Origin: Olleya sp. YS | GTDB taxonomy: Bacteria > Bacteroidota > Bacteroidia > Flavobacteriales > Flavobacteriaceae | Length of the DNA stretch: 64,000 nt | Direction of reading: 5' to 3' | Assembly: GCF_029760915.1 (NCBI RefSeq) | Contig: NZ_CP121685.1 | Location: 2,939,001 to 3,003,000 of the forward strand | Shown: positions 7,945 to 16,999 of the stretch, one piece after another | Layout: every line of letters starts with the position of its first letter | Position numbering within the stretch: the first letter of the stretch is position 1 | Made by a program: the position numbers and the translations under genes | Notes under the pieces: model-generated | What the model saw: only the letters and a program-made list of their open reading frames with translations | Told to the model about the DNA's origin: nothing | Databases searched by the model: none

Positions 7945-9126
7945 ATGAAAAATTTTACACGTATTACAGTACTTCTTCTGGTACTAACATCTTGTGTTGG
8001 AAGAAAACAAATCCAGAAGCAATTACATTCTGGTAATTATGATTTAGCCATTACCAATGCGCTAAAAAAATTAGAAACTAATAAAGACAAAAAACGTAAA
8101 TATGATTACGCGTTGATGCTTCAAGATGCTTACTATAAAGTGGTTGAAGAAGATATAATTGCATTAAATCATTTAAAGTCGGATGGTAATCCTGCTAATT
8201 ACGAGATAATATTTAATACGTATTTAGAGTTAGACTCGCGTCAAAATGCCATAAAAAGAGTATTACCACTACAAATTGAGGGTAAAACTTTAAAGTTTGA
8301 CTTTAATAATTATACAGATGAAATTATAGACTATAGAGCAAAAGTCTCTGACTATAAATACACAGAAGCTTTACAATTAATGCAATCTGATGATACATTT
8401 AAAAATCGTGAAGCCTATAGATTACTAAATCAGATAGAAAACATAAATGCAAATTTCAAAGATGTAAGACAACTAATGGATGAGGCACACTTTAAAGGCA
8501 CTGATTTTGTTTTGGTATCTATAGAAAATCAAACCCATCAAATCATACCACAACGTTTAGAAGCAGACTTGTTAAATTTTAACACCTATGGTTTAAATGA
8601 TTTTTGGACAGCTTATCATGCTAATGTGGATGAAAATATTGAGTACGATTATGCGATGCAATTGCAATTAAGACGTATAAATGTCTCTCCAGAGCACATC
8701 ACCGAAAGACAGTTAATACGTAAAAAAAATATTATAGATGGATGGGAATATGTCTTAGATGATAACGGAAATGTTGTTAAAGACAGCTTAGGTAATGATG
8801 TTAAGCAAGACAAAATTGTAACGGTTAAAGCTAGATTTTTTGAAGTTAACCAATTAAAATCGACGCAAGTAGTTGCCAGAGTGGTTTATACAGATTTAAC
8901 TAGAAATCAAATATTAGATAGTTTTCCAATGGATAGTGAGTTTGTATTTGAAAACACTTTTGGAAGGTTTAGAGGAGATGAAAGAGCCTTAACTGAAGAA
9001 GACGTCCAGTTACTTAGAAATAGACAAATACGTTTCCCTAGTAATGAGCAAATGGTTTATGATACAGGTGAAGACCTAAAGTATAAACTAAAAAGCATTA
9101 TAACTAGATATAGTTTTAGAAGTTAA
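7945..9126 (+). CDS. Hypothetical lipoprotein
   Basis: The open frame extends upstream to 7891, but the ATG at 7945 is chosen because it begins a proper lipoprotein signal peptide (MKNFTRITVLLLVLTSC, Cys17), giving 393 residues. The N-terminal half is helical with repeat-like segments (SGNYDLAITNALKKLE, YKYTEALQLMQSDD) resembling tetratricopeptide helices. The C-terminal half is richer in beta strand (IVTVKARFFEVNQLKSTQ, ARVVYTDLT). No family is recognised with confidence. The architecture suggests a periplasm-facing protein-protein interaction role. It is closed by its own strong terminator. Confidence 0.75.
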   Translation: MKNFTRITVLLLVLTSCVGRKQIQKQLHSGNYDLAITNALKKLETNKDKKRKYDYALMLQDAYYKVVEEDIIALNHLKSDGNPANYEIIFNTYLELDSRQNAIKRVLPLQIEGKTLKFDFNNYTDEIIDYRAKVSDYKYTEALQLMQSDDTFKNREAYRLLNQIENINANFKDVRQLMDEAHFKGTDFVLVSIENQTHQIIPQRLEADLLNFNTYGLNDFWTAYHANVDENIEYDYAMQLQLRRINVSPEHITERQLIRKKNIIDGWEYVLDDNGNVVKDSLGNDVKQDKIVTVKARFFEVNQLKSTQVVARVVYTDLTRNQILDSFPMDSEFVFENTFGRFRGDERALTEEDVQLLRNRQIRFPSNEQMVYDTGEDLKYKLKSIITRYSFRS

Positions 9127-9133
9127 AACATCC

Positions 9134-9163
9134 AAAACGCCCAAATTAATTTGGGCGTTTTTA
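9134..9163 (+). terminator. Intrinsic terminator
   Basis: A perfect 14-bp inverted repeat, AAAACGCCCAAATT/AATTTGGGCGTTTT (9134-9161), ends in five T residues. It separates the lipoprotein from the following large envelope gene. Confidence 0.85.
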
Positions 9164-9219
9164 GTAATAAGTAGTAAATTAAGGCATAAATGTTGTGGCA
9201 TTTAAATAAACTAACCATT

Positions 9220-11346
9220 ATGCGCTATTCTATTTTTACTATTATTTTATTTATTTCAATTTCCGCCTTCTGCCAAGACAGTGTTAAAGAAAACCCACTT
9301 TATTCTATAATAAAAAAAAATAAAAAGTTCCATAATTATAATATTGAAAACTTTTATCTGCACACAAATAAAAGCATTTATTTTACTGGGGAAAGTGTGT
9401 TTTTTAAGGCTTATGTAGTCAATGAACATAACAATAAGCCAAACTCAGAAACCACTAATCTTTACATTAATCTCTATGATTTTAATAATATCTTAGTTTT
9501 AAGTCAATTATTTTATGTAGAAAATGGTAAAACTTATGGTTCTGTTAAGTTACCTAAAGATTTAAAATCCGGTGAATATACACTACAGTTAGATACCTAT
9601 TGGAATAAAAACTTTAAAAAAGGATCTAACTTTTCAATTTTGATTCAAAATCTTGACGATTCAAAATCTGTTATCTCTGATAGCAAAACTATTCAAGACA
9701 TTGGTAATTCTATTATTACCAACAATAGCACAGCACAAAATTCTGAAACAGAAACATCGGGTTTCCAGTTAACTAAAAGCAACTCTGACAACTCTGACCG
9801 TATCAACTTTACATTGTTAGCAAATAAAGAGGCTATCGCTAATAGAGAAAATAAGTTTGTTTATGCTGCACTTCATAAAAAAGGATACATTACCAATACT
9901 GCATCATTTGTATTATCAGAAAAGTTTTTAATGTACAGTATTAACTTTCTTAAGAAGGATGTATTAGAGGGTTTAAACACTATATCTCTATTTGATAGTG
10001 ATAATAAACTTTTAGCAGAAAATAGATTTTATTATAAAGCAGAACAACATGCAGATATTTTAGCAAAAAAAATAAACCAAACTAAAGACTCTTTAACCCT
10101 TGACCTTACATTAATTAATATCTATAAAAAAGCTAATGTAAGTATTAGTATACAGCACCAAGATAGCAAAGTAATAGATTACAACTCAACTATAACAAAC
10201 GTACTATTAAATGAAAATTTTAATACTCCAGAACAATTAACTCTAAACTACAACCAACAAAAAAACAGCTTTCCGTATCAATCCATTTTAGATAAAACAC
10301 TTTTGTATGATAATGAAAGAGGGTTAAGAATAAAAGGTCAATTAAATACCAAGTTGGATAATCCTAGCAATTATAAAATTACGTTATACTCTAAGAAGGA
10401 TAATATTTTGATTAGTAAACCACTAAATGAAGATAGAAGTTTTGAATTTAACAATCTGTTTTTAACATATCCATCCCAATATTCATTGACATTGACAGAC
10501 GAAAATGAGAAAAATAAAGAAGGTCATTTTTTTATTTACAATACATTTATAAACTACAAAGCAGATTCTATTTTACAAAAACCACTGTTAAAAATAACTA
10601 AAACAACCGTTTTAGAAAAATCTAATCTACCTACTAAAATTACAGATGATATTGACCTTCCAATATCCAAAAATGTAGAGTTATTAGATGAAGTGGTTTT
10701 AAAAAACGTAGGAAGAAAAAATGATAAAAGAATTAAAGAAATATTAAAAGAAAACTCTTATTTAGGAATAAAAAACGGATTTTCAGATTACTATTTAATT
10801 GATGAAGACAAAGACAAAACAACCCTAGAGCAATACTTAAGAAATGTTAGAGGATTAATTGTTTTTAGTTATTTTGGAGATATTTATGTTATGGACAGGA
10901 GAGACAAAACACTTGTATCTATAGTTATAGATGGACATCCAGAAAGTCAAGTAGGAGGTTTTAGGTTAGCAAATGATCAAGTAACAAACTACGAGTTAAT
11001 AACCTATGACATCACAGGAGTTGGAAGTATGTTTAATAACCGACTAAACCTTGTAAGTAGAAAAAACTTAAGTGGCATAAAAAACAAAAAGGTAATATCA
11101 AAAATTTACAAAACAATAAAAGGCTATAGTTTTAACCAAGAAACATTAAATGATAACAGTTTAATTTACCCAAATAAGACCTCAGAACATTCATTTAGTA
11201 CTTTAGATTGGATTCCAGATTTAGCATTAAATCCAAATACCTCTAACATAATTTCAATTAAAAAACCAGAACATGATAATGTAAAACTAATTATTAATGG
11301 AGTTAGTGAAGATGGAGATTTGATTTATAAGGTGATAGATCTTTAA
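9220..11346 (+). CDS. Secreted envelope protein with MG2-like N-terminal and TonB-plug-like C-terminal regions
   Basis: The frame is open from 9190, but the ATG at 9220 starts a clean signal peptide (MRYSIFTIILFISISAFCQ), giving 708 residues. Residues about 35-145 (FYLHTNKSIYFTGESVFFKA, then SGEYTLQLDTYW) resemble the macroglobulin-type MG2 beta domain. Near residues 500-630 a segment (LEQYLRNVRGLIVF, VSIVIDGHPES, ITGVGSMFNNR) resembles the plug domain of TonB-dependent receptors. There is no following beta barrel. The protein is therefore probably periplasmic or outer-membrane attached. Such MG2/plug proteins recur in Bacteroidetes, and their job is not known to me. Confidence 0.68.
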   Translation: MRYSIFTIILFISISAFCQDSVKENPLYSIIKKNKKFHNYNIENFYLHTNKSIYFTGESVFFKAYVVNEHNNKPNSETTNLYINLYDFNNILVLSQLFYVENGKTYGSVKLPKDLKSGEYTLQLDTYWNKNFKKGSNFSILIQNLDDSKSVISDSKTIQDIGNSIITNNSTAQNSETETSGFQLTKSNSDNSDRINFTLLANKEAIANRENKFVYAALHKKGYITNTASFVLSEKFLMYSINFLKKDVLEGLNTISLFDSDNKLLAENRFYYKAEQHADILAKKINQTKDSLTLDLTLINIYKKANVSISIQHQDSKVIDYNSTITNVLLNENFNTPEQLTLNYNQQKNSFPYQSILDKTLLYDNERGLRIKGQLNTKLDNPSNYKITLYSKKDNILISKPLNEDRSFEFNNLFLTYPSQYSLTLTDENEKNKEGHFFIYNTFINYKADSILQKPLLKITKTTVLEKSNLPTKITDDIDLPISKNVELLDEVVLKNVGRKNDKRIKEILKENSYLGIKNGFSDYYLIDEDKDKTTLEQYLRNVRGLIVFSYFGDIYVMDRRDKTLVSIVIDGHPESQVGGFRLANDQVTNYELITYDITGVGSMFNNRLNLVSRKNLSGIKNKKVISKIYKTIKGYSFNQETLNDNSLIYPNKTSEHSFSTLDWIPDLALNPNTSNIISIKKPEHDNVKLIINGVSEDGDLIYKVIDL

Positions 11347-11439
11347 TGTTTAACGTTTATTGCTTTAGTTACAATCTAACACATAAACAGTTATTACATC
11401 TATAAGTACTGATTCAAATAAAAGAAAAGAAAAATGTGA

Positions 11440-11886
11440 TTACTTCTTTAAACCAAAACCTTTAGGAGCTTTTAATTTACCAGAATCATACATATTAATG
11501 TAAATAGACAACGTGTCTTTTGACCCTTCCCAAGTTACTCGATAATTATCAAGCATAGCACTTCCCATAAATCCATTTTCACTTTTTACTGGACAACAAC
11601 TTCCTGCTCTGAAGTAAGAAATTTCTTCTCCATTAGGACCAGTTAAAGCATTTAAATACCTTCTTTCGTTTAAAGGTCCTTCTTTTGTTTTTGCTCCTCC
11701 AACTTCTACAGGGTTTTTTGAAGTTAGTCCATATGTTTTATCTGTAGAAATTTCATTTATAACAAATGTATTATAGTCCTTAAGAATTTGAGCTTGATTT
11801 TTTGATACATTTTTTGAAGCGCTTTTTGTAGAAGTACACGAAGCAAATAAAATAATAATGCCTACTAATGCTAATTGTTTCATCAT
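11440..11886 (-). CDS. Small conserved Flavobacteriia lipoprotein
   Basis: The 148-residue product has a lipobox FASC with Cys17. The mature part contains NERRYLNALTGPNGEEISYF, then RAGSCCP, and ends YINMYDSGKLKAPKGF. As I recall, proteins like this are often labelled 2-dehydro-3-deoxyphosphooctonate aldolase in Flavobacteriia. At this size, and with a lipid anchor, it cannot be that cytoplasmic TIM-barrel enzyme, so the label would be an error. The SCCP pair may be redox active or bind metal, which is inference. It lies 73 bp downstream of ytxJ on the same strand. Confidence 0.75.
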   Translation of the reverse strand: MMKQLALVGIIILFASCTSTKSASKNVSKNQAQILKDYNTFVINEISTDKTYGLTSKNPVEVGGAKTKEGPLNERRYLNALTGPNGEEISYFRAGSCCPVKSENGFMGSAMLDNYRVTWEGSKDTLSIYINMYDSGKLKAPKGFGLKK

Positions 11887-11959
11887 TTAAAGAGAAGTAT
11901 TAATTAAAGAAAATCTATAACTAAACTAGTCAATAAAAAATTAATACACAAAAGACGTT

Positions 11960-12346
11960 TTACAAAAACCTTTCTAAATCAATCTCATTAATCTCTCCAT
12001 GACTGGCATGCGCAACCACTACTCCATTTTTAATAATTAATAATTGTGGACTTTGATGCATCACTTGAAAATGGTATCCAACCTCATTAGACATCTCTCT
12101 GTAACTTAATAAATCTAAATAGTATACATCTAAATTGGCATCAACATTAAACGCTTGAGTAAATTGGTTAAGTACCATTTTACTAATTCCGCAACGTGTA
12201 GAATGTTTAAAAATAACTTGTGTTTTGCTTTTAGACAACGCTTCAATATCCTTTAACTGATTGACTTCCGTTAAAGGCTTCCATGGAAGCACTTTGTCTT
12301 CTTTTGGTTCAGATGAACCGCCTAATATATTTTTAAAAAAACCCAT
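11960..12346 (-). CDS. ytxJ: Bacilliredoxin-type monothiol protein YtxJ
   Basis: This 128-residue cytoplasmic thioredoxin-fold protein has the single-cysteine motif TRCGIS in place of CxxC, typical of the YtxJ/BrxC family. The helix after it reads KMVLNQF, and the cis-proline region is HQSPQLLII, as expected. In bacillithiol-using bacteria these proteins remove bacillithiol from oxidised protein thiols. Bacillithiol use in Flavobacteriia is consistent with this gene, but no biosynthesis gene is in the window. It sits 38 bp downstream of the GH16 gene on the same strand. Confidence 0.85.
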   Translation of the reverse strand: MGFFKNILGGSSEPKEDKVLPWKPLTEVNQLKDIEALSKSKTQVIFKHSTRCGISKMVLNQFTQAFNVDANLDVYYLDLLSYREMSNEVGYHFQVMHQSPQLLIIKNGVVVAHASHGEINEIDLERFL

Positions 12347-12384
12347 AGTTTAAATGTCGTATAATACTTTTAAACTTACAAAAA

Positions 12385-13989
12385 TTATTCCTTTATAAAC
12401 TTAAAAGTGTTAGAGGTATTATTATCAAACTCCAACTTCATAAAGTAAATTCCTGCATTTAAAGCGGATGTATCATAAACTAAAGTAGTGTTATTAATAT
12501 TAAATTGCTTTTGTGTCACTAAACGACCAGCAACATCTAAAACTTGAAGTGTTCCATGGTGTTGACTAGTATTGCTAATTTTAATATTTAAAATATCAGT
12601 TGCTGGATTCGGAAAAACCAATATATTGTCGTCCAAATTTATATCCGAAACAGATAGTGTGCTTTCTTGATAGACTCTTACATAATCAATTTCCATAGTA
12701 TCTTGGTTAAAACCAGATTGGATTGGTCCACCTAAATTTCCGCCCATCGCTACATTTAATAAAATATAAAACTCTTGATTAAAAGGATCGACCGTCGTTA
12801 ATTGATTAATTAAAGTCCCATCCATGTAAATTTTCATGTTTTGCTCACTCCAAACCAATTCGTAAATATGAAAATTTTGAGATGTATCAGCATTGGATGT
12901 TGCAATACTATTACTATCATACATATAGCCATTACCATTATCCCAATGCCAAGTGGCTAAAATTTGATTTTTAGCAATATTGGGTTCCATAATATCAATT
13001 TCTCCACAAGCTGGCCAAGAGGTGGTACCAAATCCTTGATTATCCCAATAACCACCATCCTCGTTAATGTTTTTACCTAATAACCACATTGCTGGCCAAG
13101 TTCCTGCTATAGATGGTAGTTTAGCACGAATTTCTACTCGTCCATTCTTAAAAGAAAACTTAGAATTTAATCGTGCAGAGGTATAATTTTTAGTCACACC
13201 TTGATCTGTGTATGTTTCGCCTTTTGCTACAATCTTTAAGCTTCCGTTATCTCTGTAAGCATTATCAATACGATTAGTATAGTGTTGCTGTTCGCCATTT
13301 GCCCAACTATCACCTGCAATTAATTGTGTTTGCATAAACCATTTATTGGTATCTATTGCACCAGACCCATCAAACTCGTCAGACCACACTAAATTATCAT
13401 AAATAGGATCTGTACTAATACTATCATAATACAATACATCGTCTAAATAGGCTAATACGTAATCATAGTTATTCTCACCATTTACCTGAATTACAACTCT
13501 GTTGAAATCAGTTCTTTGCACAGGTGGTGGCGAATTTCCATCTAAATTTATATAATTGTCATTCTCAAAATCAAAAGTCACTTCTTGCCAAGCATTTAAT
13601 GCAATGGGTTTAATAATTTCAGATTGAGTCGTCCAAGGTTGTGCTAAGTTTTTATCCTGAAGTTTTAACGATATTTGATTAGTCTGATTACCAGTCAATC
13701 CACTAGATGGTACATAAATCTTTAAACTAAAACTGTTTTTAACAGTTAAATCAAAGTTAGTATTTACATCAAATTGCACATTAGCGTATTGTCCACCAAC
13801 ATCACTATACTCTAAAACAGTATTGGAAGTATTTATACCTTGTTGGTAGGGATTTGCATAATTAATATTCATCCCACAATTATCTCCATACCATGAGGTA
13901 ATGGTTCCGCCACCTTCAAAATCGTCTTGAACAACTTGAGCATTAACTAAAGAACAAAGAAAAAATAGTAACAAATAAAAATGGCGCAT
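12385..13989 (-). CDS. Secreted GH16 endo-beta-glucanase (laminarinase-like) with T9SS sorting domain
   Basis: The frame extends to 14091, but the ATG at 13989 begins the signal peptide (MRHFYLLLFFLCSLVNAQ), giving 534 residues. Residues about 20-190 form a jelly-roll, carbohydrate-binding-like domain. Residues about 205-455 are glycoside hydrolase family 16, with the catalytic motif GEIDIME (nucleophile Glu330, acid/base Glu335) and the WPAMWLLG block. The last 75 residues (VFPNPATDILNI to FKFIKE) are a type IX secretion C-terminal domain, so the enzyme leaves through the T9SS. Retention of the EIDIME beta-bulge form suggests laminarin-type beta-1,3-glucan as substrate. No SusCD pair or other sugar genes are adjacent, so it is an isolated hydrolase. 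Confidence 0.9.
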   Translation of the reverse strand: MRHFYLLLFFLCSLVNAQVVQDDFEGGGTITSWYGDNCGMNINYANPYQQGINTSNTVLEYSDVGGQYANVQFDVNTNFDLTVKNSFSLKIYVPSSGLTGNQTNQISLKLQDKNLAQPWTTQSEIIKPIALNAWQEVTFDFENDNYINLDGNSPPPVQRTDFNRVVIQVNGENNYDYVLAYLDDVLYYDSISTDPIYDNLVWSDEFDGSGAIDTNKWFMQTQLIAGDSWANGEQQHYTNRIDNAYRDNGSLKIVAKGETYTDQGVTKNYTSARLNSKFSFKNGRVEIRAKLPSIAGTWPAMWLLGKNINEDGGYWDNQGFGTTSWPACGEIDIMEPNIAKNQILATWHWDNGNGYMYDSNSIATSNADTSQNFHIYELVWSEQNMKIYMDGTLINQLTTVDPFNQEFYILLNVAMGGNLGGPIQSGFNQDTMEIDYVRVYQESTLSVSDINLDDNILVFPNPATDILNIKISNTSQHHGTLQVLDVAGRLVTQKQFNINNTTLVYDTSALNAGIYFMKLEFDNNTSNTFKFIKE

Positions 13990-14203
13990 AATTATAATTT
14001 TACTCAAAAATAAGGTTAATCGGTTCAAGTGTCTAAAATAGATACTATACACAAGCCATACAGTCCATTTAAAAACTATTAAAACAGACAAAATGTCTTT
14101 AAAATCAATACCTAAGATGACTTTTTGGCATTAAAATAGTAGAATTTACAATTGGTAAGATAATTGACCTATAGTGATAGTAATTAAAAAAATTAAAAAT
14201 CAT

Positions 14204-14219
14204 TTTCGCTGTAGCGGAA
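14204..14219 (-). repeat. Dispersed GC-rich motif, copy 2 (TTCCGCTACAGCGAAA)
   Basis: It matches the copy at 5119-5134 at 14 of 16 positions and lies just upstream of clpB. The rest of 13990-14234 is AT-rich with no recognisable operator. Confidence 0.45.
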
Positions 14220-14234
14220 GTAAAAAATAAAAAT

Positions 14235-16844
14235 ATGAACCCAAATAATTATACAATTAAATCGCAAGAAGCCATACAACGTGCGCAACAAATTGCGCAA
14301 AGTTATGGGCATCAACAAATAGAAAATGAGCACTTTTTTAAAGCTATTTTTGAAGTTGATGAAAACGTATTACCATTCATCTTAAAAAAACTGAATGTAA
14401 ATATTAATGTTTTAGAACAAGCTTTAGACAAACAACTAGAAAGCTTTTCTAAAGTTACAGGAGCAGATATTATGTTATCCAGAGAAGCTGGAAAAACCTT
14501 AAACGAAGCCTCAATTATTGCAAAAGCAATGAATGATGATTACGTCTCTGTCGAGCATTTTATACTAGCAATATTTAAATCTAATAGCAAAATAGCACAA
14601 ATGCTTAAAGACCAAAGCGTAACCGAAAAAGGTTTAAAAGCTGCTATTGACGAATTAAGAAAAGGAGACCGAGTAACCTCTCAAAGTCAAGAAGAGACGT
14701 ACAACTCTTTAAATAAATATGCTAAAAATTTAAATCAATTAGCCAAAGACGGAAAACTAGATCCAGTGATTGGTCGTGATGAAGAGATTAGACGTATCCT
14801 TCAAATCTTATCCAGACGCACAAAAAATAATCCTATTTTAGTGGGTGAACCAGGAACTGGTAAAACCGCTATTGCAGAAGGATTAGCACATAGAATTGTT
14901 GATGGTGATGTCCCAGAAAACCTAGTAGATAAACAAATTTTTGCTCTAGATATGGGAGCATTAATTGCAGGTGCAAAATTTAAAGGCGAATTTGAAGAAC
15001 GTCTTAAAGCTGTCATCAAAGAAGTAACCGAGAGTGATGGCGACATCGTATTATTTATTGACGAAATCCACACATTGGTTGGTGCTGGTGGTGGACAAGG
15101 TGCAATGGATGCTGCAAATATCTTAAAACCAGCTTTAGCTCGTGGAGAATTACGTGCTATTGGAGCGACTACTTTAGACGAGTACCAAAAGTACTTTGAA
15201 AAAGATAAAGCATTAGAGCGTCGTTTCCAGAAAGTAATGGTTGATGAGCCTGATACAGAAAGTGCCATTTCTATTTTAAGAGGTATTAAAGAAAAGTATG
15301 AGACACACCACAAAGTACGTATTAAAGATGATGCTATTATTGGCGCAGTCGAGTTATCTACAAGATACATTACTAACAGATTTCTTCCAGACAAAGCAAT
15401 TGACTTAATGGATGAAGCTGCTTCTAAATTGCGCATGGAAATTAATTCTAAACCAGAAGAATTAGATGTTTTAGATAGAAAAATCATGCAATTAGAAATT
15501 GAAATTGAAGCGATTAAGCGTGAAAAAGATGAAGTAAAACTTAAGAGTCTACGCTCTGAATTAGCTAATCTTAAAGAAGAACGCAATGAGATAAATGCCA
15601 AGTGGAAAAGTGAAAAAGAAGTTGTCGATAATATTCAAAACACTAAACAAAATATCGAAAACTTCAAGCTAGAAGCTGAAAAAGCTGAGCGTGATGGCGA
15701 TTATGGTAAGGTAGCAGAGTTACGTTACGGAAAGATTAAAGAAGCGCAAGAAGAACTGGAAAAGCTTCAGAAAAACTTGCAAGACAATCAGTCGGAAAGC
15801 TCTTTAATTAAAGAAGAAGTAACTTATGAAGATATTGCTGAAGTTGTGGCTAAATGGACAGGAATTCCTGTCACTAAAATGTTGCAATCAGATAGAGAGA
15901 AGCTTTTAAAATTGGAAGACGAATTACACAAACGTGTTGTTGGTCAAGACGAAGCTATTGTAGCTGTAAGTGATGCGGTTAGACGTAGTCGTGCAGGTTT
16001 ACAAAACCCACAAAAACCTATTGGTACCTTCTTATTTTTAGGAACCACAGGAGTTGGTAAAACCGAGTTGGCTAAAGCATTAGCAGAATATCTGTTTGAT
16101 GATGAAAGCGCAATGACCAGAATAGATATGAGCGAGTACCAAGAGCGTCATGCAGTAAGCAGATTAGTTGGTGCACCTCCAGGATACGTTGGTTATGACG
16201 AAGGCGGACAATTGACCGAAGCAGTTAGACGTAAACCGTATTCTGTAGTATTGTTAGATGAAATTGAAAAAGCACATCCAGACACGTTTAATATCTTATT
16301 ACAAGTATTGGATGAAGGTCACTTAACGGATAATAAAGGACGTACTGCCGACTTTAAAAACACCATTATTATTATGACATCCAATATGGGAAGTCAAATC
16401 ATACAAGAGCGATTTGAAGCAACTAAAGATGTTGACTCAGCAATAGAAGCTGCAAAAGTAGATGTATTAGCGTTATTAAAACAAACGGTTAGACCTGAGT
16501 TTTTAAACAGAATTGATGATACCATCATGTTTACACCTTTAACGCAAGATAATATTACAGAAATTGTAGGCTTACAGTTAAAAGGTGTCACCAAAATGAT
16601 TGCAAAACAAGGTATCACCTTTGATGCAACACCAGAAGCTATCGAGTATCTAGCAGAAAAAGGATATCATCCAGAATATGGTGCACGCCCAGTAAAACGA
16701 GTGATTCAAAAAGAAGTACTTAATCAATTAAGTAAAGAGATTTTATCAGGAAAAGTAAGCACAGATAGTATTATACTATTAGATGCGTTTGATGGTCAAT
16801 TAGTGTTTAGAAATCAAGGAGATTTAGTGACAGAAGAATTTTAA
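14235..16844 (+). CDS. clpB: ATP-dependent disaggregase ClpB
   Basis: ClpB pulls polypeptides out of aggregates as a hexamer, together with DnaK, after heat or other stress. The 869-residue length is normal. The order is an N-terminal Clp repeat domain (1-150), the first AAA+ module with Walker A GEPGTGKT at 204-211, a coiled-coil middle domain (about 410-530), and the second AAA+ module with Walker A GTTGVGKT at 603-610. The pore motif [11 protein letters not shown] and the second-module motif [11 protein letters not shown] are present. The ClpP-binding loop of ClpA/X is absent. No CIRCE-like operator is seen upstream. Confidence 0.97.
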   Translation: MNPNNYTIKSQEAIQRAQQIAQSYGHQQIENEHFFKAIFEVDENVLPFILKKLNVNINVLEQALDKQLESFSKVTGADIMLSREAGKTLNEASIIAKAMNDDYVSVEHFILAIFKSNSKIAQMLKDQSVTEKGLKAAIDELRKGDRVTSQSQEETYNSLNKYAKNLNQLAKDGKLDPVIGRDEEIRRILQILSRRTKNNPILVGEPGTGKTAIAEGLAHRIVDGDVPENLVDKQIFALDMGALIAGAKFKGEFEERLKAVIKEVTESDGDIVLFIDEIHTLVGAGGGQGAMDAANILKPALARGELRAIGATTLDEYQKYFEKDKALERRFQKVMVDEPDTESAISILRGIKEKYETHHKVRIKDDAIIGAVELSTRYITNRFLPDKAIDLMDEAASKLRMEINSKPEELDVLDRKIMQLEIEIEAIKREKDEVKLKSLRSELANLKEERNEINAKWKSEKEVVDNIQNTKQNIENFKLEAEKAERDGDYGKVAELRYGKIKEAQEELEKLQKNLQDNQSESSLIKEEVTYEDIAEVVAKWTGIPVTKMLQSDREKLLKLEDELHKRVVGQDEAIVAVSDAVRRSRAGLQNPQKPIGTFLFLGTTGVGKTELAKALAEYLFDDESAMTRIDMSEYQERHAVSRLVGAPPGYVGYDEGGQLTEAVRRKPYSVVLLDEIEKAHPDTFNILLQVLDEGHLTDNKGRTADFKNTIIIMTSNMGSQIIQERFEATKDVDSAIEAAKVDVLALLKQTVRPEFLNRIDDTIMFTPLTQDNITEIVGLQLKGVTKMIAKQGITFDATPEAIEYLAEKGYHPEYGARPVKRVIQKEVLNQLSKEILSGKVSTDSIILLDAFDGQLVFRNQGDLVTEEF

Positions 16845-16869
16845 TCATAAACTTCTGTTAATATAAAAT

Positions 16870-16892
16870 AAAGCGTGAAATGACACGTTTTT
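16870..16892 (+). terminator. Possible weak terminator after clpB
   Basis: AAAGCGTG pairs with CACGTTTT (one G-T pair) around a 5-nt loop, followed by further T residues. It is less convincing than the hairpin at 16913. Confidence 0.4.
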
Positions 16893-16912
16893 AATTTGGT
16901 TGGTTAGTTAAG

Positions 16913-16955
16913 AAGCAACACAATACTTTCTAAAAGTGGCGTGTTGCTTTTTTTA
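16913..16955 (+). terminator. Intrinsic terminator between clpB and the dikinase-like gene
   Basis: AAGCAACAC (16913-16921) pairs with GTGTTGCTT (16941-16949) across a 19-nt loop, followed by six more T residues. Confidence 0.7.
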
Positions 16956-16999
16956 TAAGCTACATTTCTGCTATATTGCTTTAACCTAATACACATAAC

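Noticed and set aside
12385-14091. Longer GH16 protein with 34 extra residues
   Set aside because: The true signal peptide begins at the ATG at 13989; the extension would bury it.
14801-15601. A 266-codon open frame antisense to clpB
   Set aside because: It lies fully within the strongly conserved ClpB AAA+ region, its translation has no family features, and it results from codon bias of the real gene.
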